Notes: generated by a model not told the origin, from the letters alone. A stretch of 64,000 bases of DNA from Paraphaeosphaeria minitans (GCA_015832175.1 WJXW01000002.1:1178001-1242000), one strand, 5' to 3'; numbered from the stretch's first letter, positions 23,500 through 37,380 are shown. Numbers and translations: made by a program.

Positions 23500-26400
23500 C
23501 CCTATTTCTAATTACGAAAATTATTAAAATAGTAGAAGTACAGCTCGTTAATTACGCTAGCTAGCTCTACTAGTTTGTCTAGTTTTAATTCTAAGTAAAC
23601 TTAAAAGGAATCTAGAACTAAATTAACCTAAAGGCGATTAACGCTCTAGCAATTAATTACGTAAAGCCAGAATAACCTCCGCTCCCACAGAAACTATTAC
23701 TAATTGCGGATACAGCCTCTATAGTAAGTATTTAATTATATAAAGCAGAGCTTGCTAAGTATAAAATAGATAAGAAGAGCTTTCCTTTATAAATAGTAGA
23801 ATATAGAGTTCTCTAAACTTAGGTAAACCCTATAGTATCGCCTAATCTGCTTGCTCCTGCCATAATCACTCTAGTTAATACACGCTATACTACGCTTTAG
23901 TCCCTAATTTAACTCTTAAAGGAAGATCTCACACTAAATAAAAGAGCTATATAGAATAATATTTAAGCTTTATACTACGCTTATCTTAAGAAGGCTAAGT
24001 AGGTAAGATAAAGTCCTAAGACCTAGTTTAAAGAGTGGCAGCTCCTCTATTAAAAAGTAAAGACCTACTTAATTAGCGAAATTAGTAGACTGCTTACTAC
24101 CTAAGATTTCCTAGATATAATCGCCGCGCGTATAGCACTAGATTAGGCCTAATTAATAAACTAACAGCTAATCCAGGATAAGACGCTAGGACAGAATCAG
24201 ATCACGCTAGACAATCTAGGGAAGGTATTTTTAGCGCTTATCTAGGAGTATTTAATCTAATCTAGTTCTAATAAAACAAGTAGGGTATTCGCTACTTTTA
24301 ATAGATTATTAAAACAGTCTACTAACTCTAATAGTTTTAGTTTGTCTAATTAGACAAAGAAACAACTAAACTGTCCCTATAAGCCCTATACTTATAGGTA
24401 GACACTAATAAAGTGCTTAAGATTTTAAACCGCAATAGCTGGATTACCCTAGGATAGAATATTATTATTTAATCTCACTAATAAAGAAAAATTAGAGATT
24501 CTTAATTAACTTAAGCAGTCTAAGTGGTTAAACCTTTGTAATGCAATCACGAAGGCAGGATAGAATAAGAAATAATCCTCTACTAAGACTATTAAGTATC
24601 CTAGTAGTATTGCTACTATTCTACTGAACCTATTTAATCTGCCTACAGATAATAGAGTATTAGGTGTCTACTCTACTCTATATTCTACCGCTTATCCTCT
24701 ATCAGAATGTACAATACTAGACAGTGCTACAGTAGTTTACCTAGTTAATAATCGCAAAAGACTTATTCCTAGGACGTTTTAATTATTAAACAAGAGTGTA
24801 GAGGTAGGTACACAAAGCCTCCCAATCTTAGGAATTAGTAATAGACTAATTAAGAACGCTTTATATAGGAAAAATAGGAGATTTATAGAAGATCTGCTGC
24901 TCTAAGGAGTAAGAGTAGTAGAAGGCTTTTATATAAATATTGTATTAGAAGCTCTTTTAAAGAAAGTAAAGATTTAGTACCTTAGTTTAGATCACACTCT
25001 TAGGATTAGAAGCCTAGAATAAAGCGTTGTCTTAGTAGACCTAAAATGCGAGTATAACTTTACTTTCCTATAATATAAGCTAATCCGCTCTTGTCTAACT
25101 ATTATAAGTGTGACTACTAAAGGATTATCCTAGGTTAATATTAAGAGATTAGATTCTAAGGACCTCTAGCACCTTTAAGTAGGGCATGTAAGAAGTAGAG
25201 CCCTATAAGCTCTAGTAACTGCAGCCTAAGGTGTAAAAATTACTAGAATGTTAAGAAAGGATTACAAGCACTATACTACTACACACATAACTTAGGTAAT
25301 TTCAAAGAGACCTAGAGAACAATTACCTAGGCTATTTCACTTATTATCCTAGGATCTATTTAATATGCCTACTACTTAAAATAGAGAAAACTAGGTTTTA
25401 CTAATTAAAGAAGATTTTAGTAAGAAACCTTATGTTTTTAATCTTAGAACAAAGACACTTTCTAAGATAATAAGAGTATAGTAGGATTTCTTAGCTCTTA
25501 TTAATATAAAATACAAGCTTTAAATCACAAAAATCTACTAGGACAATAATACAGCAACACTTCTATAAAGAGGGAAATCCTAGTACGAATTTTAGGCTAA
25601 TTAGAAAAGGATAACAATTAGCAGACTACCGCCCTATACGCATAAGCCTAATAGCGCTATAGAAAGAGTAGGCTAGGAGCTTATAATAAAAGTAATTAAA
25701 ATGCGAATAAGCGCAAATCTGCTATTAAATCTCTAGCCTAAGATTATACAAGCGGCATACTAGCTCTAAGGAATAATTCCTAGCCTAGTATTAGGCTATT
25801 AATCACCTAATAAAACGTTAGCTGCTTAGTTTAGACAATATTTTTATTATTTTAAACTAGTAAAAACATAATATAGGACAGCTAATCTTTATCTAAACTA
25901 GAGTACTGTCTACGCCTATAGCTGCTAAGCTTACCCTTTGGATTAGGAGCGTACAGCTAGGTAAGACAAAAGAGGATTTAAAGTAAATCCTAGGGGCTAT
26001 ATTAGATACCTAGTAGGCTATAAAGCTTCTAATATCTACTAAATATAGATTCCCTAGCTCGATTAGGTAATCACTACACAAAACGTAAGGTTTAATAAGT
26101 CCTTATTCTATAAAGGATTAGAGGAACAATCTATTCTAAAGATAAAAGCATTAAAAATAGTAGAAAGCCTCTAAAAAGGAGAGCTAAACAATCTAAGAGA
26201 AGCGTATAAAGACGCGCTTAACATTCTTCCTAAAACAAATAAGTATACAAGAACTACTACTAGACCTATAAGTAACCCTTAAGTAATTAAAAGCGAAGTA
26301 GGCTAGCTAAGTAATTAGAAACCTAAGGTACCTACTACTAAGTAAGCTATAGGCTTAGCTAGCTAGCAGCTAAAAATTTACTTAAGTAGGAAAAGAAGCA

Positions 26401-28640
26401 TAAGACTTATAACCCCTAATTAGACACTAAAGCTAGGTAATCTTAGAGGTAATCTGTTAAGCAATTAAAAGATATCTAGCAGCTACTAGAACACTACTAG
26501 GAGAGCTAGCCCGCCAGAATCTAGAGATTTAATACCCCATTTATTAGTAGAAACTAATTAGGTTGCTAATTAACCTAGCGCAGATAACTTAATCACGCTA
26601 GACAAAGTAGATAACCTACTAGCGCGCTAAAGGCAAAGGCAGATCTATTTAAAGGTAAGTAGAACAAGTAGGCAAAATTATAGTAAAGCACTAGAAATTA
26701 ACTAACTAATAAATCGCTATCTGCTATTGCGAAGATTAAAGAAGCAAAATAATTAGAACAATTAGCTAGGAAGTAGGTAGAAGCCAAGTGCTTATACACT
26801 AATCGCTAATTATTTTTAAAGTAATTTTAATACAATATTAGAGTACACGTTTATACTAAAAATAGTAGAGGCCTAGTCTAAGTAAGAAGAATATATTATA
26901 CTAAATACAATAGTATTCGCTTCTATACTTAGAAAGGCGCCTAGAGCGTCTTATATAGCTTAGAGTTATAGAGACGAGCTTACAATAGAGCTAACCCTAT
27001 AGAAACACCTTCACAATTATCTATATAGGAAGCTATTCCTCCTTACCGCTTATAAAGAGATCTTAACTTTGCAAGATAAAGGTACCTAGACAGAGATTAA
27101 ATAATTAGAGGTGTTAGAGTAACTGCTCCCTTTAAAGTAGGTCTTTACCTATAAGTTTAATTAAAATAAATACTTTAAAAAGTGTAAAGCTTAAATTGTT
27201 ATAAGAGGAGATCTTTAGAAAAAGAATACTTTCTACTCTACCTATACTACTACCCTAGCAGTAAGATCTTTTTAATTAGCTATAGCTCTAGTAGTAGAAT
27301 TTAATCTAGAAATCTTACAATTTAATGTAGTAGGAGCGTTTCTAAATACTCTTATTACAGCTACTAATTTAGTAACTTATAAATTACCTAATAGTTTTAA
27401 AAAGCTAAGAAAGTGTGTAAGATTAAATTAAGCTTTGTATAGCTTAAGAGATTTACTACTTCTTTAGTATAAAGAATTTATAGGATTACTTTAATCTTAT
27501 AAATTCTTAGCTTTACTAGAAGAGCCATGCCTTTTCTTTAATAGTAATTAAAGTATTATTATTCTATTTTATATTAACGATATTCTTCTTCTCTATCACA
27601 AAAGTAAAGAGAAAGAAGCCCTAGATTTTTAAAAGAAGATTGTTTTTTAAAAAGCTCTATTTGACTAACATACGGTAGTTTGCAAATAAATACAAGATTG
27701 AATTAAAAGGACTAGTAGAGTAGTTCCTAGGTGTTTAAGTAATTAGGGACAGAGAAGCAAGATTAATTTCTCTAGTCTATAATACCTATATTAATAAGAT
27801 CATAAAAAAGTTTAACCTTTTAAACTCTAGGAGCTTCCCTACCACACCTCTATTAGCAGAAGATCTTGTTCTAAGTATAGGAGAAGCCACTCCTTAATAA
27901 ATAAAGCTCTTTTAAGAAGAGGTAGGATTAGCTCTCTATATAGCGATTATGCTACGCCTAGATATAGCCTTTGCAGTGTTAAAGCTATCACACTTTCTAA
28001 TAAATCTAAGTAAAGAACACTTTACTGCTATTAATCGTGTGATCCTTTACCTCTATTAAACTAGATAGTAGGCTATAGTCTTTAGTAGCTACAATAGACC
28101 TAATCTACTAATATGTAGAGATGCCTCTTTTACTAATAATCTAATATTATAGCGATCTTCCTATAGATATATTATCCTATTGTTTAGAGGAGCTATCCTA
28201 TAGAAAGTAGCTTAATAGAACACAATTACCACTTTAATAATAGAAGCAGAGCTTCTAGCGCTTAAATATATAAGTAAAGAAGCTATAGCAATTAAGAGAT
28301 TCTTTACTAAGCTTACTCTAGATCTAAGACCTTTATAGAAGGTCTATTGTAACAATCTTTAAACTATTTGTTTAGTAATTAGAAAGAACAAAAGAATTAC
28401 TACTTAACTACGCTATATAAATATTTAGAATATATAGTTATAGTAAGAGTATACAAAAGAATTATTTTAAGTAGAATATTTTCTAACTAGCAAAATGCTA
28501 GCAGATAGCCTTATAAAGGCTCTTACTTATTAGTAGTTTAATAGATTTAAAAGGCTATTAAATCTGTAAGATATAAGTATAATAATTATAGAATAAGAGT
28601 AGGTAAGTAGAGAATTAATTTATTAACTACTTAGAATTAT
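23500..28640 (+). pseudogene. D1 gag-pol (Ty1/copia type, RIP-degraded)
   Basis: One plus-strand polyprotein frame in copia order. A gag with a CCHC-like remnant (NCPYKPYT, near 24360) comes first. A protease follows at about 24715 (TILDSATVVYLVNN; DSG-type site read as DSA). A GAG-pre-integrase segment lies at about 24900-25200, integrase at about 25200-25900, and a long linker after that. RVT_2 RT begins near 27150, with AVVEFNLEILQFNVVGAFLN-type sequence near 27300 and the box YINDILLLYH at about 27568-27600 (first Asp is Asn). RNase H runs to about 28600. Against D2 it lacks about 45-50 bp near 23815. Confidence 0.9.
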
Positions 28641-28960
28641 TAATTTAGAGCTAAGAAATAAGAAAAGAAAAAGAAAAGAAAGAAAAGATTAGAGGGAGAA
28701 TAGGAATTAGAGAAAAAAGAGATTAAAGAGCTTATCTATAAGTATATAGACCTTCTTCCTCCTCTACTTAATTATAGGGGTGTGAGAATCTCCCCTATAA
28801 TTAGTAGTAGGAGATTCTCCCTATCCTCCTCCTCTCCTCCTCTCTGTAGTAGGTAATTCCTTACTCTATCTACCTCCTCTACCTCTCCTTTAATTAGTAG
28901 TAGGTAATAGTTTACCCTAGCCTCCCCTTCTTTAATTAGTAAGAGGAAAAGCACTTACCT
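28641..28960. repeat. D1 pyrimidine/purine-skewed low-complexity stretch after pol
   Basis: An A/G-rich run (28650-28720) is followed by a C/T-rich run with imperfect repeats built on TTAATTAGTAGTAGG (28800, 28890, 28935). It is shared with D2 (59260-59580). A short open frame on the minus strand here is a consequence of the skew. In sense it could be a Gln/Asn-rich start to the downstream ORF. Confidence 0.6.
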
Positions 28961-30318
28961 AGCCTCTACTCTACTTTAGAGCTAATAGGCCGCTTATCTA
29001 GCTATTTTAATTAGGGTATTAGCTATAACTGCGCTGCTCCTTAATAGGTAGGGCAGGAGGGTAATTACCCTATCCTCTACTAAGGATTAGCTAAGAGGGA
29101 GAGAGTAGGATAGTAGCTATATACTAAGCTTACTCTTTTTAACTACTAGTAAAAGAAGGAGCTTATAAGGCCACTTTAACCCTTTTACACAGCTTAGTAA
29201 TTAGCCTCTCTTATAAAAAGTATTAGCTAAATCTAGAAAGAATCTCAGAATAAAAGCTTATATTAGCACCCTCTAATAGTTAATAGTAGATAAAATCTAT
29301 AGCTAGAGTCTAAATATGCGGCTAGCTATAGAAATAATTAGTAAAATTAGCTAAAGTAATAGGATAACTCTATATATAGTAGTGTAAGAGTAGGTAAAGT
29401 AGGTATAGTAGCGCCTACCTAAGCTTAAAGCGTTATTATAGTAGTGTTTATTACTCTTTCCTACTAGAGCTCCCTTTAAGCAGCCTAAGTAGCTTACTTG
29501 TCTAAGAGCACTAAGCAATCGCTAGAGGCTTAGAGCTAAAGTAAGAGGAGCTAGTAGAGTAGGAAGATCTTAGTAGGAGGATTAGAAGCTTTATTTAGTA
29601 GCTTTTACAGTCTTTACTACGCGTGCTTTAGTTAAGTTATTAGATATCTAAAAAAGTTAGTAAAGCTCTAAACAACAAAAAGAGCGTAAGGTAATAATTA
29701 GAAGAAAATAACTTACTATAAGGTAGTAGGATTTAAAGGCTTAAACTAGTAGGCTTAAATTAGATAGGAGGTTAAAGCGTTAAAAGTAAAGGATTAAAGA
29801 GAGAAGATTAAGCGCTAGTAAAGGGCTTATATACTCTACTACCTATCTAATTATTAAGCGCTAAATGCGCTTCTTCTTTACTACTTATTTATCTTACTAC
29901 TGCTCTTTCCTAATTAAAACGCGCCTACCTATTATACTTACTAGCTAGTAAGAGCGGGGAAATTACCTTACAGTTAATAGGAAGTAAGCAAAAAAAGTAG
30001 TAGAATAAAAGTGTTTACGCTCTAGGCCTTTATGCCACGCTTATAAGCTTCTAACCCACTAGAAGAAGACATTCTAGACACAATTCACAATAGGATTTGT
30101 AATTTAAAAGATAAATAGTAATTGTTTTGCTATTATAATAAGTGGGAAGTGATAGAATTGCTATTCTTAAGATAAAGAGATTTAGAAGAACAATTCTTAA
30201 TAGTTTTTTAATCTTTAAACAGCCTTTAGACGGTTTTTTAAAGATCTTTAGGAAGGATTTAGATAATTACAGATTACTTCTTAGAATAGGTAATCCGCTT
30301 TAAGCGATCACCTAGGGG
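28790..30318 (+). pseudogene. D1 extra 3' ORF in sense, after pol (unknown)
   Basis: One frame (different from pol) runs from the repeat stretch to the 3' LTR with stops only at plausible Gln/Trp sites. It shows an Asn/Gln-rich part, then a basic helical part (VIRYLKKLVKL near 29640, QEVKALKVKD near 29770). It ends with LEEDILDTIHNRICNLKDK near 30060 and VIRFKRSPRG just before the LTR. The same frame is preserved without indels in D2. No family is recognised. Copia elements usually end soon after RNase H, so this is an addition. Its start is not defined. Confidence 0.5.
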
Positions 30319-30321
30319 GTG

Positions 30322-30515
30322 TGTTAAAGTAAAACACTCACTTCTGTGATTCTTTCTAGATCCACTAATTCATATCACAGGATTCTTGCCAAGAGGCTTA
30401 TTTCTTTTGTATATAGTCTACCCTTTTGGCATCCTTTCCTACAATTAGCTATTTATATTCTTTACAACTCTACTCCTAAATATCCTGTGATAGTTTAAGC
30501 CTTTTTACCACAACA
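30322..30515 (+). repeat. D1 3' LTR, 194 bp
   Basis: It pairs with 23201-23394 and is followed by the TTAGT duplication and resumption of B2 integrase. Confidence 0.94.
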
Positions 30516-32255
30516 TTAGTGTATTTTCTTTATATTTTCTGCTATATCTATGGCTTCTTTTGCTTTGATTGTCGTAGGAAATTGTTAGTTAAAGAGATGT
30601 AGGTGTCTTCTATAGTTTACATAGAACGGTGTATGTCCTAATACTAGACTATTATAGTAGATACGTAGGTACGTTTCTATAGTTTAGTTCGTACGTTCTG
30701 TTTGTCTGTCTGTTTATAAATAGTAAGCTGTTAATAGCTTTCTTTTTATTCTAAGTAGTGCTATAAGCGTTATCTAATAATTTAACGTAAAGAGCTTGTC
30801 TCTATCGCTAATAATTATTTTTAGGATTCTGTAGTGTCTAATTAGTTAGTCTAAGATAAGAAAAGCGAGTTCTTTTACCATTATTCTTTTAAGGCATAGA
30901 ATAAGCTTAATATACTTAGTTAGTTAGCAGACTATTACTAGTATACTATTGTATTTAATTCCTATTATTAGATCCTTAGAGTTTAGAATTCCTATAATAA
31001 AATCTATAGCAATATTTTCTTATAGTACTGTTAGTATTTTAATTGCTTACATCTCTCTATATTTAAGATGTGTACTGTGTTTATTCCTCTAGCATTCTAT
31101 ACATTTATAGATATAAGTTATTATAGCTTCCTTAATTCCTTTAAAGGTGTAATTTCTTTAAATAAGTTCTATTATTTTTATAATACCCAGGTGTCTATAT
31201 ATAGGGTTATCATAGTATTGTTAGATAATCTTAGTTTATAGATATTCTAGAACTTCTTAGTTAACTACTAAAAGTTAATTTAGTTCCGCTGTTAGTTCTA
31301 GAGATCCATTTTTGGCTTTACGAAGAATTATAGAGAAGGTTTTTACTTTTTCTCCTACTAGATTACTTTATTAGCTAAGAGCGTCTCCTCTACTATTTTC
31401 TTTTCTAGTTACATAGATAATTTTAAACTTATACTACCTAGTAGTTTACAACTATTTTTGTTATTATAGCATAAGTTCTTTTATTATTGTGAACCTTAGA
31501 AGGTTCTTATAATCTGTGTAGATTTCTAGCGTTAAGTAACTAAGCGCGTAAATCCTCTAGTGCTTTAAGGCTTTAATAATAGCGTAAAGTTCTTTATTAT
31601 ATACGTTATATTGTGTTTTGGCGTTATTAAATTTACATAAGTAGTAGGTAATTAGGTGCCATTTACTATTACGTTCTTATTTAGCGTAGGCGCCTAGCGT
31701 AAAATCGCTAGTGTCTATTTTAAAGCGCAGTGGTTTATTACTTCTAAAATAAATAAGGATAAGTTATATAATATATACTGTCTTAAGGAGTTAAAATAAC
31801 ATTCCGCACTTATTTATTTATTTAAAGGGTATATCTTTCTTTATAAAATTTATTAAAGGTATTATAACTTTTACGTAATCTTAGATAAATTATTAGTTAA
31901 ATTTATAGAATTCTAAGAATTCTTAGATGTTCTTAGCTATCTTTAGTATTAGCTAGTTCTTAATATATTTAACTTTACTTAGTCCTATCTTAATTCCTTC
32001 TATAGTAATAATGTGTCCTAGGAATTTAAGTTATTTAACGTTAAACTTACATTTCCTAAGTTTAATGCGAAGGTATGCTTTGTCTAGTACTTTTAGTACT
32101 ATCTATACGTGCTTAGTGTAGTCTAATTTCTTTTTAGAAAAGACAAGGATATTATCTATATACGCGATAACAAATATATCTAGATGTTTATAGAGTACGT
32201 TATTAATAAGTGCTATAAAAGCTGCTAGTACGTTTATAAGTCTAAAAGGTATAAC
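30516..32255 (-). pseudogene. B2 pol: integrase core, RNase H, RT C-terminal half
   Basis: Minus-strand continuation of B2 right of D1, colinear with B1 17140 down to about 15340. Integrase core occupies about 30520-31260, RNase H about 31480-31800 and RT the rest. The RT box reads AYIDNILV near 32140-32180. A2 splits RT at 32255, and the empty site is visible in B0 near 175-185 (GGTATAACC). Confidence 0.88.
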
Positions 32256-32567
32256 TGTTGGTTTGGCTTAATCTGCAATTAAGCATTTAAGGGTTAATAG
32301 TATACTATCGTGCAAAGGGTAAGAAGTAGGTTTAATTAATTACGTCTTATCTATCGTACAAAGGGGCACTAAGGGCTTTATAAAGTCTCTGCCTCTTAGT
32401 GCTAACCTAAGTAGGGGGTCCTTGTGTAGGTCCTTATAGGTAGGTAAGGCCTTATAAAGTCTCTACTTCTTAGCGCTAACCTAGGTAGTGGGTCCTTGTA
32501 CAGGTCCCTATAGGTAGGCAGGCCCCTATTTTACTTAGTGCTATTTGTACAATAAACTGTATAGACA
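32256..32567 (-). repeat. A2 LTR, 3' copy relative to the ORF
   Basis: 312 bp, TGTTGG to ATAGACA, with the internal 75-bp duplication. Confidence 0.93.
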
Positions 32568-34740
32568 CTAGCAACTTTTCTTTTATATAATAGCTTATGT
32601 CTATTATACACTTTCCCTTTCCTATCCTTCTCAATCTATACAGTTAGCCTTCCCCTATTAGAATAGATTGTAAGGTAGGTGCAGTGTCGCTATATAGTAG
32701 AGGTTCTATTTACACCTACTCTTGTGTAAATAGGTAGTAACAGCTAACCTACTTAGTTCTTACCTTACCCCTTCGCATAGTAGTAGAGTCGCATTACGTA
32801 ATAAGGCTCTTTCTAGGTATATGTCTTATACGTAAATAGAAGGTAGGGTGTTAAGTAATATAATGCTTAGCGCTAGGTCTTAGTAAGTAGGTATAGAAAA
32901 ATCGCTCCTAGTTATACAATAAAGGTATATAGTAGAAGTAAGATATAAGGTAGCCTTCTGTACTTCTTTTTTATTACTCTATTAGTTTTATTTATCTTCC
33001 TCCTCTTTTATATAATAGTCTTCTTCCTCTAGCTCTCCTTTAAAGTTAAGGATGTATACTTATATATCTATAGTAAAGGGTTTATGTTTATAAAAGTTAG
33101 CGTATAATAATATATATTACTTTCTAGCTCGCTAGGTATCCTTTAGTAGATAGTTAGTAGACTAGCATCCTTCTTTATAGTACATAAAGTATTTCTACTT
33201 TATATAAAAGCTTAAACTTCTAAAGTTACCCCTTCTTTTTAGTCTAAAGGTTAATCTACCTCTAGAGGGGCTAGATCCTCTTATATAATTAAGATTATTA
33301 TATTATTAATTAGTGTAGTACACCTCTTTACTATTTTAGAGAAACTATAACTTCTTCCTATTTTTAGTAACTTAGAGTAACGCATAAAGGTTGCTAAGTA
33401 AGCCTTCTACTATATTTTTAGGGTTAAATATAGCTTATTTAAGGTTAGGATAGCCGCAGTATACTTATATAATAGTAGTGTGTAGTTATAGTTTACTACT
33501 AAAGCCTTGTCTAAGAGCCCTTTAGGCTAAAGTAAGCTTATTAATTATTACTTTTAGGGCCTTATGTAATATAGTAGCTAGATTATCCCTTTTATAGCGT
33601 TTAAAGGTAAGAGTAGTCTAGTCTATCTAGTACTAATTATAATTAACACTAGTGTTAAAGTGCCTGTTTAGTCTATTGTATAATTCATCCTATAGAAGTC
33701 CTAGTCTAATATTATATAGGTAGTAGGTGCTCGCACGATTAGAAAGGATTCCTAAAAAGATATTTATATACTAGTTCTATAGTATACCTAGTCTATAGCA
33801 TAGTTTTCTAAAGACTTTTACCTTGTCTGCTAGGATGTTATACAGCCTACTAGTGTAGTTATTCTCTTTACTCTAAGCCTTCTAAAAGAGAATAATCTTA
33901 TCTAGCTAGATATAAGCATAATCTCCTAGTTATTAAAGAGACTAGGAGTGTCTAGCCTCTTTATACGATGTGGTTTGTTAGGCAAAAGTAGTCTAGGTTT
34001 TAGGCTACTACTACTAGTGTGGCTCTATATATAGTGTCTCTGTCCTCGCACGTATAGGGATGGGCCCTAGCTATACTTTATATATATATATATTACCTAC
34101 AGATAGTGTAGGTTACATTATTAGGATTATATAAAGTAGTTTAGGTTATAGTTACAGCGTTATTATATAAAGGGTCTATAGCTTATAGTTAAGCTATAAT
34201 AGTTTAAAGAGTTTCTTTGTATAGGTGTCCTTTATTATAGAATTAGTAGTAACAAAGCCTTTCTTTATAAGAAAAGTAATAAGCTCTCTTCTTACTATAT
34301 AACTAATCTTATTAAAGGTTCTCTCCTTCTAGTTGTTAAAATCTTTAGTAAAAGAAGAGATTACTTGTTTACTTTTAAGGCTACTTACGCGATATTGCGC
34401 GATTATATATACTATATAAGTGTTTAGCTATTTTAGAGAAGGGGGTAGGTGGCTGTATAGATCTACTCTATCTATTTAGTACTTTTATATAATCTCTCCT
34501 CTTAAGGTAATAGCCTTAATATTTGTTACTTCCTCTATTTATTAAAGCTATATTGCTTTGTCTTCTTACTAAGGAAGTAGTATTAATTATTACGTAACGT
34601 TCTTAGGTTATAGTTCCTCTAGGAAGTCTCCTAGTCTTAAGGCTATATTATTATTATCTTTCTTAGTCGTGCGACGTGTCTGCGTTTAGTTATTACTAGT
34701 TTAATTGTGCGATGTGTTTTTTAGGGTTATAAATGTGCTT
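32568..34740 (-). pseudogene. A2 single ORF, possibly gag-like, RIP-degraded
   Basis: Same protein as in A1 and A3, read on the minus strand with more stop and missense transitions. It has no recognisable enzyme motif. See the A3 entry for the clearest reading. Confidence 0.5.
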
Positions 34741-35060
34741 ACTATCTCCTTTCTTTTCTATAGAATAGCTTAGACTAGATTATGTAACTCTTTATAAATA
34801 TGCGCGCTTTATTTCTGCTTATTATATAATCTAAAATTTAATCTCTAGTAAAGGTACTATCTCTTTTCTTTTCTATAGAATAGCTTAGACTAGATTATAC
34901 GACTCTTTATAGATATACACGCTTTATTTCTACTTATTGTACAATCTAAAATTTAATCTCTAGTAAAGGTAATAATATAGAGCCTACGTATCTAGCTTGT
35001 AGGGCGCTCTGTCTTTAGACCTTACTAGTTTACAGTTAATTAGAATTAACCACTAATTAG

Positions 35061-35372
35061 TGTTAGTTTGGCTTAATCTATAATTAAGCATTTAAGGATT
35101 AATAGTATACTATTATGCAAAGGGTAAGAAGTAGGTTTAATTAATTACGTCTTGTCTATCGTACAAAGGGGCACTAAGGGCTTTATAAAGTCTCTGCCTC
35201 TTAGCGCTAACCTAAGCAGGGGGTCCTTGTGCAGGTCCTTATAGGTAGGCAAGGCCTTATAAAGTCTCTGCCTCTTAGCGCTAACCTAAGTAGTGGGTCC
35301 TTGTGCGGGTCCCTATAGGTAGGCAGGCCCCTATTTTACTCAGTGCTATTTGTACGATAAACTATACGGACA
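35061..35372 (-). repeat. A2 LTR, 5' copy relative to the ORF
   Basis: 312 bp, TGTTAG to GGACA, followed by ATAAC. Confidence 0.93.
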
Positions 35373-37380
35373 ATAACCTTATATTTAAATAGTCTATAGC
35401 GTAATTAAAACGCTATTTTCTATTCTTTACCTTTCTTAATTTATATAAAGTAGTAACCGTCTCTTAGATCTATTATTATAAGTATCTTAGCTTAAGATAA
35501 TTAATCTTGTAACTTTATAATATTTAGTAGTGGATATTAGTTCTTTATTGTTATATTGTTAAGTTATTAGTAGTTAACGTATAGTCTGTCTAATCTATCC
35601 TTTTTCTTAATAAACATAAAAGGGCTTACTACTAGTAACTTTAATAGTTATATATATCCTTTCTTAAGGTTTATTTTAATAAAATTATATTCTTCAAGGA
35701 GTTTTTCTCCTATTTTACTATATAATAGTCTAAAAGGTGGCGTCTTCCCTTCTTCTAAATCTATTATAAGATCCTAGGGTTAATATTCTAGTAGGTTTGC
35801 TTTTCCTTCCTTTTCTGTAAATATATGTGTCTATTTCCTGTACTTTCTTAGTAATGTAAGGGGTATACTACTGTCCTCTTTCTTACGCTTCTTAACCTAG
35901 TAGTTCCTACTAGTGTCTACTAAGGTGTGCTTCTGTTTTTTAACTATCTATCGTAGTATTATATTATTAATAACTCCCTTATCTACTATTATTTTTAGTT
36001 AATATATAGGCTTTACTTATAATACACAATTACAGCGTTTAAATAATATTTTCTTTATACTCTAGTTAATCTATAGGTTGTGTATTATTAACTAAGGTAA
36101 TTCTAAGACTAACTTATACTTAGATCCTAGTAAGATATCTAAGGTAAGTTCCTCTCTATGTCCTAAACTATTATTATAGTAGTAACCTCCTAGTATATCT
36201 AAGGTGTCTTAGGCATTAGGGATCTATTCGCGATATAGATAATATAGGGTACTTCTTTCTCTAATATTATAAGTCCTGCTTATCTTACTATCTAATAATA
36301 TATAAAGTTTCTTTTTACTCTTAAGTCTATAAGAGCTTAAGCCTATATTTCTTTAAGCTGTACTAGTAGCTTAACTAATACTATACTTACTATAGTATTT
36401 AAGTTAATAAAGGCGTTTTCTTATCTAAGTTTAGGCCTAAAAAAGACATCTATTTGTGTAGGTTATAATTAAGTTCTAGTGCCTAGTATACGTTTCTAAG
36501 CATCCGCTTCTATTATTATTCTTAAGTATATAGCTTATATAGATTGTCTTCTTCTTCTTCTTATAAGAATATTCTTCTGTTTTTTCTCTTATAGTCTTTA
36601 CTATTCCTATGTACTAGTTAAATTAGTAGTTCTGTTATTACTTCTTACGTAGGGCAGTTTACAAAGCTGTCTCAATATTTAGCTATATAGTAGTATTTGC
36701 AGTTTTAGTTTAGACATGTGTACTAGTATAGTTATATATAGTCTCTATTAATAAGTATGTTATAGTATTTATTACCCTTTAGCGTAAGGTAAAGAAAGTA
36801 TTTTACTTATTATTTATTCTAGAGGTGTTTATTGTAAGTTATAATAGGGTAGTCTATTTATATCTATCTATAGCGCAGTTTCCTTTTAGGTTATTTCTTA
36901 TTCTCCTCTTTTTCTACCTTATATTATGCGTATATTAGTTCTTCGCAATACGTCTATATATAGAATTAGTGTATAGGATTTTAGTAGTCTAGGTAGTACT
37001 TTAGTATATAGTCTAACTTCTTATTATTATAAGGTTACATTCCTTTTGGTGCCTAGTAGGGTTCTATATAGTCCTAAACATTTAGTTTATACTTAAGTGA
37101 CATAGGATTGTCTTCTTCCTACCTACTTTATAGGTAAGAAGTAAGAGATCTTAGTATCTCTTATATATCTTCTGCGTTGTAGTATATGTTAGAGTTGTCT
37201 TCTAGATCTTTATATAGTTATAAGTTAGGTAAATCTAATTACTTATTTTATTCTAGTGTAACGCGTTAGTAACTAAATAGCGTTATAATAACTTTCTATT
37301 CCTTATTAGGTTTTTAGTCCTTAATAGTTAGTATATTTAACTTAGTTTAATAGACTTTGTTCTTTAATCTATAGTTCCTG
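35373..37380 (-). pseudogene. B2 pol: RT N-terminal half and protease
   Basis: Colinear with B1 13360-15300 on the opposite strand and with B0. The stretch near 36140 shows the unoccupied A1 insertion site (CTAAGGTAAGTTCC). Protease lies around 36290-36340. Stops fall at Gln/Trp sites throughout. Confidence 0.85.

Larger units (their letters stand above)
23201..30515 (+). mobile_element. Element D1: full-length Ty1/copia retrotransposon with TSD TTAGT
   Basis: The 194-bp LTRs lie at 23201-23394 and 30322-30515. The perfect duplication TTAGT lies at 23196-23200 and 30516-30520. B1 near 17140 preserves the empty site. The element carries gag-pol and then about 1.6 kb with an extra sense ORF before the 3' LTR. 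A GGGGGTG purine tract adjoins the 3' LTR, preceded by an imperfect hairpin (GGTAATCCGCTT / AAGCGATCACC, about 30288-30312). Confidence 0.95.
32256..35372 (-). mobile_element. Element A2: complete A element with TSD ATAAC
   Basis: LTRs lie at 32256-32567 and 35061-35372 (312 bp each). The perfect duplication ATAAC lies at 32251-32255 and 35373-35377. The interior is colinear with A1, with the degenerate ORF on the minus strand (about 32568-34740) and the 115-116-bp leader duplication at 34741-34970. More TG/CA sites have been lost than in A1. Confidence 0.94.

Noticed and set aside
28772..28954. Minus-strand Leu/Glu-rich open frame after D1 pol, with a counterpart at 59350-59568 in D2
   Set aside because: It arises from the C/T-rich repeat stretch, has no start context, and is shared only because D1 and D2 are copies of one element.
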